Assembly: GCA_003169895.1 (NCBI GenBank)
Contig: PNAE01000007.1
Span: forward strand, 1,655,978 to 1,719,977
DNA length: 64,000 bases
Source of the DNA: Gemmatimonadota bacterium
Lineage (GTDB): Bacteria > Gemmatimonadota > Gemmatimonadetes > Gemmatimonadales > GWC2-71-9
Direction of reading: 5' to 3'
Both the position numbers and the translations under genes were made by a program. Below the pieces are notes generated by a model that worked only from the letters and a program-made list of their open reading frames with translations, had not been told where the DNA came from and did not search any database. How positions within the stretch are numbered: position 1 is the stretch's first letter; every line of letters starts with the position of its first letter. This document shows positions 37,349 through 46,400 of the stretch, one piece after another.

Positions 37349-38185
37349 TCACCGCGCCAGATCGGGATAGAGCCACGCCGCCGCAACGATCAACCCGACG
37401 ATGCCGGCACCCATCACGGCGAAATCGAGCGGCACCCCGGTGACGCTCACGGCCCCCATGACCATCAGGGTGCGCAACGCGTCCACCAGGTACGTGAGCG
37501 GATTGACCTCCGCGATCGCACGGAGCCAGTTGGGCATCATCGTGATCGGATAAATGGCATTGCTGGCGAAAAACAGCGGCATGGTGAGGAGCTGGCCGAT
37601 CCCCATGAAGCGTTCCCGGGTCTTCACGACGCAGGCGACCAGCAGCGAAAACGTGGCAAACAGCGCCGACCCCATGAAGACGGCGACACCGACGCCAAGC
37701 ACCGACAGGGGATCGAGGCGGACATGCACACCGAGCAGCAGGGCGATGATGAACACGATCACCCCCTGCACCAGGCCCCGCACGCCAGCAGCGATCGCCT
37801 TCCCGGTCACCAGAGAACTCCGTGACGCAGGCGCGACCAGCAGCTTGTGCACGATGCCGAGGTCACGTTCCCAGATGACCGCGATGCCATAGAAGATCGC
37901 GGCGAACAAGACACTCTGTGCGAGCACACCGGGGGCCATGAATGCGAGGTAGGACAGTGCCCCGGTGGGGATGGCGCGGGTTCGCGAAAACACCTGGCCG
38001 AACACCAGCAGCCAGAGGAGCGGTTGAACGGCACGGGTGAACAGCTCGGTGGGATCGCGCTTGAGCTTAAGCAGGTCGGCGCTGGCGATGGCCATGGCGT
38101 GCCGCGCAAAGCCGCTCAACCGGGCGAGCGGCTTACCGGATTCAGCCAAAGCGCGTGGCGGTGTTGCGGGTCCGGCCGATGTCAC
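37349..38185 (-). CDS. ABC-2 type permease (DrrB-like)
   Basis: 278 residues, six membrane helices with the ABC-2 pattern (PLLWLLVFGQVFSRT, SYLAFMAPGVLAQSVLFAAIFYG in parts, ERDLGIVHKLLVAPASR). The start is GTG 38185, preceded by AAGGAGG with an 8 nt gap; it lies inside the 3' end of the ATPase gene, a 44 nt overlap. It forms an export pump with that ATPase, of the daunorubicin-resistance DrrAB type. Substrate unknown; drug or lipid export are both possible. Confidence 0.88.
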   Translation of the reverse strand: MTSAGPATPPRALAESGKPLARLSGFARHAMAIASADLLKLKRDPTELFTRAVQPLLWLLVFGQVFSRTRAIPTGALSYLAFMAPGVLAQSVLFAAIFYGIAVIWERDLGIVHKLLVAPASRSSLVTGKAIAAGVRGLVQGVIVFIIALLLGVHVRLDPLSVLGVGVAVFMGSALFATFSLLVACVVKTRERFMGIGQLLTMPLFFASNAIYPITMMPNWLRAIAEVNPLTYLVDALRTLMVMGAVSVTGVPLDFAVMGAGIVGLIVAAAWLYPDLAR

Positions 38186-38948
38186 GGAAACTTCCTCCTT
38201 CGGTGATGGCGCCACCGGCAAAATGTGCAAATACGTCGTCGAGCGTGGCGTCCGGACCGATCTGGCTGCGCAGCTCGGCCGGGGCACCCAGTGCGGCGAT
38301 GACGCCGGCATGCATGATGGCGAGCGTATCGCAGAGCACCTCGGCCTCTTCCATGTCATGCGTGGTGATCAAGATTGTCATGGCGAACTGCCGCCGCGCC
38401 TGCTGCAGTCGTTCCCAGACTGATCGGCGCGCGATCGGGTCGAGGCCGATTGTCGGCTCATCGAGGAAGAGCACCGCGGGGTGATGCAACATGGCCTGCG
38501 CCAGTTCGAGACGACGGACCATCCCGCCCGAGTAGGTCCGAACCAGGAGCCGGGCAAACTCGGTCAACCCCATGAATGCGAGGGCTTCGGCGATCCGCGG
38601 CTTCCGTTCTGCCCGCGGGATGTCATACAGGCGCGCGGACAGCATCAGATTCTCGGCGCCGGTGAGGCTGCCGTCGGCCGACAGCAGTTGCGGCACATAG
38701 CCGATCGCGCGCCGCACGCGCGCAGGCTCCGTAGTGATGTCAAACCCGGACACCCTGGCGGAGCCGCTCGTCGGTGGCAAGAGCGTCGTCAGCATCTTGA
38801 TGGTGGTTGATTTTCCGGCGCCGTTTGGTCCAAGCAGCCCGAAAATGGCGCCGGGGGTCACCGACAACGTCAGGCGATCGACGGCGACGCGGTCGCCGAA
38901 GCGGCGGGTAAGCCCGTCGGTCGCGATGGCGGATTCAGGTGCCGGCAT
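38142..38948 (-). CDS. ABC transporter ATP-binding protein (DrrA-like)
   Basis: 268 residues, one ATPase domain: Walker A GLLGPNGAGKSTT, Q-loop near YVPQLLSADGSLTG, signature YSGGMVRRLELAQAM, Walker B VLFLDEPTIGLDP, and H-loop TTHDMEEAE. The 25-residue tail resembles the DrrA-type regulatory end. The ATG follows the mgtA stop with no spacer (TGAATG), so it is part of the kinase-regulator-MgtA operon. Confidence 0.93.
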   Translation of the reverse strand: MPAPESAIATDGLTRRFGDRVAVDRLTLSVTPGAIFGLLGPNGAGKSTTIKMLTTLLPPTSGSARVSGFDITTEPARVRRAIGYVPQLLSADGSLTGAENLMLSARLYDIPRAERKPRIAEALAFMGLTEFARLLVRTYSGGMVRRLELAQAMLHHPAVLFLDEPTIGLDPIARRSVWERLQQARRQFAMTILITTHDMEEAEVLCDTLAIMHAGVIAALGAPAELRSQIGPDATLDDVFAHFAGGAITEGGSFRDIGRTRNTATRFG

Positions 38949-41561
38949 TCAGAGCCACTCGTGGTAGTGGGCGATGTACCATTGCTTGACCAGCTGCACC
39001 GTAACGGCATACGCGATCGCACAGCACACCGCATAGGCCATGAAGGTGGCCGGCAGGGCAGTCATGTGCAGCGGCCCCGCGACCGGGCTGAACGGGATCA
39101 GCATCCCGACCGCCATGACGGCGCCGGTGGTGGCGAGTACCGGCACCGCGGCACGACTCTGCACGAACGGCACACGGGACGTCCGGATCATGTGTACCAC
39201 GAGTGTCTGCGTGAGTAGTCCGACGACAAACCATCCTGACTGGAATAGCGCCTGCCGTGCGGGCGCATTCGCCCCGAAGACATACCAGAGAACGCCGAAC
39301 GTGAGCAGGTCGAACAGTGAAGATACCGGGCCAACGCGCAGCATGAACCGCCCGATGTCGCCGGCGTTCCATCGCCTCGGCACCGCAACATAGTCGGCGT
39401 CGACGTTGTCCCATGGAATCGACACCTGCGACATGTCGTACAACAGGTTCTGCGCCAGCAGCTGCACGGGGAGCATCGGAAGAAACGGCAGCACGACACT
39501 GGCGGTCAGCACGCTCAGCACGTTCCCGAAGTTGGAGCTCGCGGTCATCTTGAGGTACTTGAGCATGTTCGCGAAAATCCGCCGGCCCTCGGTGACCCCG
39601 GCCGCAAGTACGAGGAGATCCTTTTCCAGCAGGATGATATCGGCGGATTCCCGCGCGATATCGACCGCGGTATCCACGGAGATGCCGACATCGGACTCCC
39701 GGAGCGCGCCGGCGTCGTTGATGCCGTCGCCGAGGTAGCCCACCGTGTGCCCGCGGCGCCGGAATGATCGCACCACGCGGACCTTCTGATCCGGCGTGAG
39801 CTTGGCGAACACGGTGATGGTATCCACGCGCGCGTCGAGTCGCGTGTCGTCGAGCTGCTCCAACTCGGTCCCGAGCAGCACCTGATCCACATCGAGGTGC
39901 ACGTCGTGACACACCTTGCGCGCTACCAGGTCGTTGTCGCCCGTCAGGATTCTGACCGTGATGCCGCGATCCCGGAGTGCCCGGAGCGCCGGTTCGGCGG
40001 TCTCCTTGGGCGGGTCGAGGAAACAGACGAAACCGGCCAGCACCAGATCGCACTCGTCCGCGGCGGACCAGCGCCGGGCTGCGTCCGGACACGGTTTCCA
40101 TGCGACCGCCACGACGCGCATGCCGGTCTGGTTCTGTTCGCGAACCAGGTCGAGGACTTGCCGGCGCCGTGCATCGGTAAGCGGGACCACGGCACTGCCG
40201 TCGCTGACCCGGGTGCAGGCAGCCACCACCTCTTCGACGGCGCCCTTGCTGATCAGCCGGCATGGCTCATCGGCGCGGGCGACCACCACCGACATCCGGC
40301 GCCGAATCAGGTCGAACGGCACTTCGTCCAGCTTCTGGTATCCCGCATCGCCGGTGAGGTGGCCGAACTCCGACGCATACGCCAGCACCGCATCGTCGAG
40401 GAGGTTGCGCAGGCCGGTCTGGTTCGCGCTCACGAGGTAGGCGAGCTCCAGCACGCTGTGGTCCTCGCGACCGAGCGAGTCGACGTAGCGCTCGAGCACG
40501 ATCCGGTCCTGCGTCAGCGTGCCGGTCTTGTCGGTGCACAGCACATCCATGGCCCCGAGGTTCTGGATGGCACCCAGGTGACGCACGATCGTCTTGCGAC
40601 GCGACATCGCGACCGCACCCTTGGCCAGGTTGGCGCTCACGATCATCGGAAGCATTTCCGGGGCGAGACCCACCGCCACCGCAAGCCCGAACATGAACGC
40701 CTGCAACCAGTCGCCCTTGGTGATGCCATTCACCACGAACACCACTGGTACCATCACCACCATGAACCGGACGAGCAGCCAGCTGACGCGGCGGACACCA
40801 AGATCGAACGACGTCATCGGCTCCCTGCCCGCCAGCTGGTGCGCGATCGCACCGAACATGGTGTCGGCGCCGGTTGCCACGACCATTGCCGTCGCGGCGC
40901 CGCTCACCACGCTCGTCCCCATGAACGCCATGGTGGGGAGATCGGTCAGCGAGCCGGCCAGGGGCAGCGCACCGTTGGCGGGGATGGCGGCATGCTTTTC
41001 CACCGGTGCCGATTCACCGGTGAGGGTCGCCTGCGCCACGAAGAGATCGGTGGCGCGCAATATCCGGACATCGGCCGGGATCATGTCGCCGGCGGCAAGC
41101 TGGATGATGTCGCCGGGCACCAGCACCTCGAGCGGCACTTCTTGCGACGTCGCGTGCGCCGATTCGGTGCCACCCGGCGGGCGCACCACCGCGGTATGGG
41201 TACGCACCATGTTTCGCAACGCCGCCGCCGCGTTCCCGGAACGGAGTTCCTGCGTGAACGGCAGGAGGGTACTCAGGACGATCATCACGGCGATGACGGT
41301 CACGACTCGCACGTCGCCGGTGACCCAGGAGAGCGTGGCGATCACCAGCAGGATGTAGTTGAATGGCGAGTTCCAGGCGTGCCAGAGATGCGTGGGCCAG
41401 TGGACCGGCTTGTCCGAGGCAGCACGGTTGGGGCCATATCGCAGCGTCCGCGTCGCGACTTCGTCCGGCCCGAGGCCCTGGAGGCTGGTACCCAGGCGTC
41501 GCATCGCATCGACTTCGGACTCTGCGGCCACCTGCCGGATCAGCTGTTCGCCCGGGTTCAC
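38949..41561 (-). CDS. mgtA: magnesium-translocating P-type ATPase
   Basis: P3B-type cation pump, 870 residues from GTG 41561. Ten predicted helices; TGES at about 181-184 in the actuator domain, phospho-Asp344 in LCTDKTGTLTQ, KGAVEEV in the nucleotide domain, and GDGINDAGALRESDVGIS in the hinge. The helix-4 motif GLAPEMLPMIVSANLAKGA is characteristic of MgtA/MgtB Mg2+ importers. It lies 43 nt after the response regulator gene and directly before an ABC exporter, which suggests control by that two-component system rather than by a Mg2+ leader RNA; none is seen. Confidence 0.9.
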   Translation of the reverse strand: MNPGEQLIRQVAAESEVDAMRRLGTSLQGLGPDEVATRTLRYGPNRAASDKPVHWPTHLWHAWNSPFNYILLVIATLSWVTGDVRVVTVIAVMIVLSTLLPFTQELRSGNAAAALRNMVRTHTAVVRPPGGTESAHATSQEVPLEVLVPGDIIQLAAGDMIPADVRILRATDLFVAQATLTGESAPVEKHAAIPANGALPLAGSLTDLPTMAFMGTSVVSGAATAMVVATGADTMFGAIAHQLAGREPMTSFDLGVRRVSWLLVRFMVVMVPVVFVVNGITKGDWLQAFMFGLAVAVGLAPEMLPMIVSANLAKGAVAMSRRKTIVRHLGAIQNLGAMDVLCTDKTGTLTQDRIVLERYVDSLGREDHSVLELAYLVSANQTGLRNLLDDAVLAYASEFGHLTGDAGYQKLDEVPFDLIRRRMSVVVARADEPCRLISKGAVEEVVAACTRVSDGSAVVPLTDARRRQVLDLVREQNQTGMRVVAVAWKPCPDAARRWSAADECDLVLAGFVCFLDPPKETAEPALRALRDRGITVRILTGDNDLVARKVCHDVHLDVDQVLLGTELEQLDDTRLDARVDTITVFAKLTPDQKVRVVRSFRRRGHTVGYLGDGINDAGALRESDVGISVDTAVDIARESADIILLEKDLLVLAAGVTEGRRIFANMLKYLKMTASSNFGNVLSVLTASVVLPFLPMLPVQLLAQNLLYDMSQVSIPWDNVDADYVAVPRRWNAGDIGRFMLRVGPVSSLFDLLTFGVLWYVFGANAPARQALFQSGWFVVGLLTQTLVVHMIRTSRVPFVQSRAAVPVLATTGAVMAVGMLIPFSPVAGPLHMTALPATFMAYAVCCAIAYAVTVQLVKQWYIAHYHEWL

Positions 41562-41604
41562 GTCGTGGTCACCTTGGCCTCATGAACGCCGCCGCCGCGG
41601 AACA

Positions 41605-42267
41605 CTAGTCCTGGGCCAACAACCCGAGCTTCAGCGCGTACTGGATGTATTCCGACCGATGCGTGAGGCCGAGTTTTTCGTGGATGCGCTGCTTGTATGT
41701 CTCGACGGTCTTGGGGCTGATGGTGAGCCGGGTGCCAATCTCCGGGGCGGAGAACCCCTGGGCGACCAGGCGGAGGACGCCACGCTCGCGCGGCGTGAGA
41801 CGGTCGAAGTTGGAGCGCTCGTCGGCATGCTCGGCGCGCTTGCGCATGCCGCCGGCGAGCACCCGAGCGGCGGAGGGCTGAAGATAGGTGTCGCCGTAGG
41901 CCACGGCGCGTACCGCATCCACGAGTTCGCGATCGGCCGCCGTCTTCTGCAGGAACCCCGCGACGCCCTGCTCCACCAGCGGGATGACCGCCTCGTCGGG
42001 CGTGTGCATCGTGAGGATCAGAATCCGGGTGCGCACGCCGGCGGCCACCAGTTGCTTGGTCGCTTCGATACCGTCCATTTGCGGCATCGACAGATCCATC
42101 ACCAGCACGTCGGGGTCAAGGCGTCCGACGGCGGCGATTGCCTCGACACCGTTGGCGGCTTCACCGACGACCTTCATGTCCTTGGCGGTGCTCAGGACGG
42201 CCTTGAGGCCGGCGCGGACCACGGCGTGGTCATCCGCAAGCACGACGCTGATGATGTCATTGATCAT
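41605..42267 (-). CDS. NarL/LuxR-family response regulator
   Basis: 220 residues. Receiver domain with the acidic pair in VLADDHAVVRAG, phospho-Asp58 in LVMDLSMPQMDG, Thr in LTMHT and Lys in FLQKTA, then a LuxR-type helix-turn-helix (LTPRERGVLRLVAQGFSAPEIG, in parts; ISPKTVETYKQRIHEKLG). It should bind DNA as a dimer at short inverted or direct half-sites. Its ATG overlaps the sensor stop (ATGA). Likely targets are its own operon (mgtA and the ABC pump) and nearby stress genes. Confidence 0.93.
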   Translation of the reverse strand: MINDIISVVLADDHAVVRAGLKAVLSTAKDMKVVGEAANGVEAIAAVGRLDPDVLVMDLSMPQMDGIEATKQLVAAGVRTRILILTMHTPDEAVIPLVEQGVAGFLQKTAADRELVDAVRAVAYGDTYLQPSAARVLAGGMRKRAEHADERSNFDRLTPRERGVLRLVAQGFSAPEIGTRLTISPKTVETYKQRIHEKLGLTHRSEYIQYALKLGLLAQD

Positions 42268-43259
42268 GTATCGCTTCCCGCCGCCACGGTGCTCGTCGCC
42301 ACGACCCGGGTGCCGGAGCCGGGGGACGATCGAATGTGCATCGCTCCGCCCGCATGCGCGAGCAGTTCCCGCGCGCGGAAGAGCCCGACGCCGGTGGATC
42401 GCCGCTCGGCGGCGGCAACGTCGAAGCCGACCCCCTCGTCGACTACCTCGATCATGACAGTTGGTGCGTCGAATCTCAGCGTGACGTTTACGGCATTCAC
42501 GCTTGCATGCTGTTCGGTGTTTTCCACCGCCTCCTCCGCCACGCGCAGCAACGCGCGCATCACCGGGAGCGGAATGGTAAACGCCGAGCCTTCAACGCGC
42601 ACCCGCACGTCCAGCCGGCTCCGGTCTGCGATCCGTCGCCGCAGCGCGCTTAACGCGGACAGCAACCCGAACTCCGACAGCAGGCCGGGATAGATTTCGT
42701 CCGCCGCCGATCGCACGTCGTCCATGAGACGCGCCGTAGTCGCCTGCACCGCGTCAAGTACCGCCGCCACCTTGGGATCTCGGTTGCCACGAATCGCCGC
42801 GGTCAGCTGCAGGTTGAGGGCTGCCAGGTCCTGTCCCGTGGTGTCGCGCAGCTGCCTGGCGATCGCGGCACGCTGCTCTTCGTGAACCCGCAGGGTCCGC
42901 CGGACGAGGTCGATGTTGTGGGTGCGATCGGCCTCGATGTGGGCCACGAGCTGCTCGAGAACTTCCTCGATGGGGTGTTCGCCGCTGGCTGGCGGCTTCA
43001 TCGTCGTGCCAACGGCCAAGCGCCGTGCCGCCCGCTCGGCGGCGTGCAGCGGCCGCATTGCGGCCGGCGTCAGCACCAGGTCCAGTACGAGACTCGCCAC
43101 CAGCAGCGCCAGGATCATCAACACGAGTCGTTCGCCGGAACTGCCCGGGAATACGACGGCGGTGAATCCCACTAACAGGGCGTCGGCGCCGAGCATCTTC
43201 CAGAACAGTGGCCGGTGCCAGGCATGCCGTCGGTGCGGCGCGTTCACGGTGCTTGACAT
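42264..43259 (-). CDS. NarX/DegS-type sensor kinase lacking the phosphoacceptor His
   Basis: 331 residues from ATG 43259; further upstream codons are GC-driven read-through. Two membrane helices (about 25-40 and 45-63), a short HAMP-like stretch, HisKA_3 region and HATPase. The family motif R-E-L-H-D reads IARQLRDTTGQDL, so Arg138 stands where the phosphorylated His should be. The ATPase side looks intact: AEEAVENTEQHA (N-box), DEGVGFD and TGVGLFRARELL (G-boxes). It sits directly upstream of a response regulator with a normal Asp. It may act as a phosphatase or ligand-gated switch, or work with the PAS-GAF kinase encoded next door. Confidence 0.85.
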   Translation of the reverse strand: MSSTVNAPHRRHAWHRPLFWKMLGADALLVGFTAVVFPGSSGERLVLMILALLVASLVLDLVLTPAAMRPLHAAERAARRLAVGTTMKPPASGEHPIEEVLEQLVAHIEADRTHNIDLVRRTLRVHEEQRAAIARQLRDTTGQDLAALNLQLTAAIRGNRDPKVAAVLDAVQATTARLMDDVRSAADEIYPGLLSEFGLLSALSALRRRIADRSRLDVRVRVEGSAFTIPLPVMRALLRVAEEAVENTEQHASVNAVNVTLRFDAPTVMIEVVDEGVGFDVAAAERRSTGVGLFRARELLAHAGGAMHIRSSPGSGTRVVATSTVAAGSDT

Positions 43260-43384
43260 GGGGGCAAGGTAAGTGGCGGGTGCCAGCATCGTGTATCGGG
43301 CGGACGATGGTATTACTGTCAGGGGTCGGCGGACGCTGCGCCCGGCATTTCCCCGACACTGCCAGCGGAGGGGAGCGATCGGCG

Positions 43385-45199
43385 ATGTCAATGGGGATGA
43401 TCAGGCGAGTCAACATCAGCCTTGCCGCGGGCCTCGGGTTCGTCGGCATGGTGACGGCCGTCGCGATACTGACGACGGACCACCCGCTGCGAGCCGTCCT
43501 GCTCGGCGTCCTTCTCATCATCGCGGCCGCGATGGCCTGGCTGCTGCAACGCGTGATTGTCCGTGACCTCCGCGACCGCGCGGTCGCCGAAGCGAAATTG
43601 CGAGACTCCGAAGCGCGGTTCTCGGGCATCCTCGCCATCGCCGCCGACGCCATCGTCACGACCGATCAGACGGGCCGCATCATCCAGGTCAACCGCTGGG
43701 CCGAGGCGATGTTCGGCTATGCAGCGGCAGAGATTGTCGGTCGGCCGCTCGACATCCTGCTGCCGCAGGACAAGACCGTGATCCACCGCGAGCACATGGC
43801 TCACTTCGCCCGCTCGAACGACACCTCGCGTCGCATGGGCGGGCGGCGGGAAGTGTCCGGCCGGCGGAACAACGGCGAGGAGTTTCCGGCGGAGGCGTCG
43901 ATTTCGAAGCTCTCGACTGCTGACGGGATGCTGTTCACGGCGGTGGTGCGCGACACCACGGAAGCAAAGCAGCTGGCGCATCACGAACACGTACTGGCAG
44001 TGGCCGGTGTCCGCCTGGGAGCCACCCTCGATTACGAGATGACGCTGCGTCTCGTCACCGAGTTGCCGGTGCAGGCGGCGGGCGACTGGTGCCTTCTCGA
44101 CGTGGTGGAAGAGACGGACCGCGGGCCCACGCCGCTGCGCCGGCTGGCAAGCCCGCACTCGGAGGCCACTCGCGACCGCGCGCTGCGATCGATCGAGGCG
44201 CGCGGGCTCGACTGGGACTCCCCGTCGGAGACGCTGGATGTCATGCGTACTGGTGAGACGCGATTTCATCCCGATATCGCCGAGGACTGGCTCGAGGCGC
44301 ACGCCGTGGACGCCGGGGAACTCGACGATCTGCGCCGTCTCGGGATCAGGTCGTGTGTCACGGTCCCGCTGCGCTCCCGTGACCGAATGATCGGTGCACT
44401 GACGGTGGGGACCTCGGTGCGACGGATGCACGCGGCGGACGTCGAACTGACGCAGGCACTGGCGGAACGGGCGGCGCTCGCAATTGACAACGCCCTCCTG
44501 TATCAGCGCGCGCAGCACGCGCTCGCCGCCCGCGACGAAGTGCTCGCGGTGGTGTCGCATGACTTGCGTACCCCGGCCAGCGCGATCGCGATGTGCGCCC
44601 GGACATTGCTGGACCACCCTCCGGACGCGCCCGGCGAGCGCCGCGCGCTCTACGTCACCATCCTCGACTCATCGGAGTGGATGCATCGGCTGATACGGGA
44701 CCTCCTTGACGCGGCGAGCATCGACGCCGGCAAACTGGCGATCCATCTCGAGCGGGAACCGATGGCCCCCATGCTCACGGCGGTCGCCGAGCTGTTCCGG
44801 GAACGGGCGCGCGCCGCCGATGTCGCGCTCGAAGCCGACGTGCCACCAAACCTGCCATTGGTGCTGGCCGACCGCGACCGCATCCAACAGATGCTCGGTA
44901 ATCTTCTCAGCAATGCGCTGCGTTTCACGCCACGAGCTGGGACGATCACGGTCGCCGCGGTGCGAGGCGACGATGGCGTGGTTCTGTCAGTCAGCGATAC
45001 CGGTGCGGGGATTTCGCCCGAGAACCTGCCCTATCTCTTCGACCGTTTCTGGCAGGCGGGACGGGCCGGAGTTGCGCAAGGCAGCGGTCTCGGGCTCGCG
45101 ATTGCGAAGGGGATTGTATCTGCGCATCGCGGCCGGATCTGGGTCGAGAGTGCGATCGGGCGCGGCAGCAAGTTCTCCGTGTTCCTCCCCGGCGCGTAA
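43385..45199 (+). CDS. PAS-GAF sensor histidine kinase
   Basis: 604 residues from ATG 43385, preceded by GGAGGGGAG. Two membrane helices (about 10-30 and 36-55), PAS domain (about 75-195, ending VVRDTTEAKQ), GAF domain (about 205-375), HisKA with His392 in VVSHDLRTPASA, and HATPase with NLLSNALRFTP, DTGAGIS and GSGLGLAIAKG. It has no adjacent response regulator of its own; it is divergent from the His-less sensor and its regulator with a 125 nt gap. It might be the actual phosphate donor for that regulator, although HisKA/HisKA_3 cross-talk is unusual. Confidence 0.9.
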   Translation: MSMGMIRRVNISLAAGLGFVGMVTAVAILTTDHPLRAVLLGVLLIIAAAMAWLLQRVIVRDLRDRAVAEAKLRDSEARFSGILAIAADAIVTTDQTGRIIQVNRWAEAMFGYAAAEIVGRPLDILLPQDKTVIHREHMAHFARSNDTSRRMGGRREVSGRRNNGEEFPAEASISKLSTADGMLFTAVVRDTTEAKQLAHHEHVLAVAGVRLGATLDYEMTLRLVTELPVQAAGDWCLLDVVEETDRGPTPLRRLASPHSEATRDRALRSIEARGLDWDSPSETLDVMRTGETRFHPDIAEDWLEAHAVDAGELDDLRRLGIRSCVTVPLRSRDRMIGALTVGTSVRRMHAADVELTQALAERAALAIDNALLYQRAQHALAARDEVLAVVSHDLRTPASAIAMCARTLLDHPPDAPGERRALYVTILDSSEWMHRLIRDLLDAASIDAGKLAIHLEREPMAPMLTAVAELFRERARAADVALEADVPPNLPLVLADRDRIQQMLGNLLSNALRFTPRAGTITVAAVRGDDGVVLSVSDTGAGISPENLPYLFDRFWQAGRAGVAQGSGLGLAIAKGIVSAHRGRIWVESAIGRGSKFSVFLPGA

Positions 45200-45263
45200 C
45201 GACTCACGCCACCGAGACCGTGCCGAGGTTTGCGGCGGCCACCTTCGCCGCGCGGGTAGTCGC

Positions 45264-46400
45264 TCAACTCGCCGCGGCCAACGGATCTGCCGGTTGGCGC
45301 ACGAACCTGAGGTGGGCGGCGATCCCGCCGGCTTCTCGATCCAGCCGGTCCGCCGCCTCGCCCATCACGATCTCGAGCCTGGTGTGATGCGCGAGCGCGA
45401 ACTTCACCGCCTGTTCCGCAAGCTCCGGCTCGGCATTGACGAATCGCTCCGTGAGCAGCACCTCGTGCGCCCGGCCGGCACTCGCCGCGTCGAGCACGGC
45501 GACGGCTCCCGCCACGGCGGCGCCATGCGCACCCACTGCCTCGATGAGCTGGTCGACCATCGCTTGATCGTCCGCATCGCGCAACGCGCTGGCTCCCTGT
45601 GCGGCCAGGTCACGGATCGCGGCATCAGGCGTGCGTGCGGTCAACGCGGCCAGACACAGCGTGTGCCGAGCCAGACTGGGGGACAACTCGCGCAGCAGGG
45701 CATGCGCCGCCGGCGTGGTGCCACCGAGAATGACGTAGCCCGACTCCCCCGCCAGGGCCAGAATCTGCGACGCGGCGGCATGTACCAGGCGACCGCGCGC
45801 CGTGACCCGGGCCTTTGCGGCCAAGTCGGTCGCGGGCGTGCCGCGAGTGCCTGGATGAAACCCGGCCCGAGGCAACGCTCCGAGGTGATCCGCGTGGCCG
45901 CCGCGAACATGCACGGCGACCTTGCCCGCCGGCAGCAGGCTTCCAGCCACATAACGGAACAGGCGCGCCGAGACGCCATCGGCGATTGCCACGATGACCA
46001 CGCGATGCTGCTTCAGGGCACGAATGCACGGCGTGGCCCAGACGCCGCGTTGCCAACGCACCAGCGTCGGCGTCGGTGCAGGCAGGGCGCCGGCAAACCG
46101 CACTTGGTCCGACGTGATGAAGCCGACCCATCCGCACGCATGCGCCGCGGGGGAGCCATCGCTCACCACGTCGCCGAGCAGCGCGACACTCCGCTCGAAC
46201 TCGTCGCGCTCGTTCCTGGACTGCTCCGCGAGGCTCGCTCGCACCGGCGCCAGCGCATTCAGGATCGTGGCTTGCCAGGCATCTCGTCCGGCTGGATCGC
46301 TGACCGGTTGCTCGAGATAGACGCTGAGCACCATGTCGCCGTCGAGGGCCTCCGCAAGGGCGACGAGTTGTGCTTCACTCAACAGATCGGATTCGTTCAT
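45264..46400 (-). CDS. eRF1/baeRF-like protein
   Basis: 378 residues from ATG 46400. The segment VVIVAIADGVSARLFRYVAG followed by a basic, His-containing stretch and a C-terminal domain (EVLLTERFVNAEPELAEQAVKFA) resembles the bacterial archaeo-eukaryotic release factor (baeRF) group, in which an eRF1 middle-like domain is followed by an L7Ae-like domain. No GGQ motif is visible. Possible roles are ribosome rescue or hibernation; this rests on fold-level resemblance only. Its start overlaps the stop of the universal stress protein (ATGA). Confidence 0.55.
   Translation of the reverse strand: MNESDLLSEAQLVALAEALDGDMVLSVYLEQPVSDPAGRDAWQATILNALAPVRASLAEQSRNERDEFERSVALLGDVVSDGSPAAHACGWVGFITSDQVRFAGALPAPTPTLVRWQRGVWATPCIRALKQHRVVIVAIADGVSARLFRYVAGSLLPAGKVAVHVRGGHADHLGALPRAGFHPGTRGTPATDLAAKARVTARGRLVHAAASQILALAGESGYVILGGTTPAAHALLRELSPSLARHTLCLAALTARTPDAAIRDLAAQGASALRDADDQAMVDQLIEAVGAHGAAVAGAVAVLDAASAGRAHEVLLTERFVNAEPELAEQAVKFALAHHTRLEIVMGEAADRLDREAGGIAAHLRFVRQPADPLAAAS

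Noticed and set aside
38935-40263. 442-codon open frame on the minus strand within mgtA
   Set aside because: It overlaps mgtA in another frame and is extremely rich in Arg, Gly and Ala with no domain; mgtA has complete P-type ATPase motifs.
41562-41604. Mg2+ riboswitch or leader before mgtA
   Set aside because: Only 43 nt separate mgtA from the regulator gene, too short for a known Mg2+ leader, and no hairpin set is visible.
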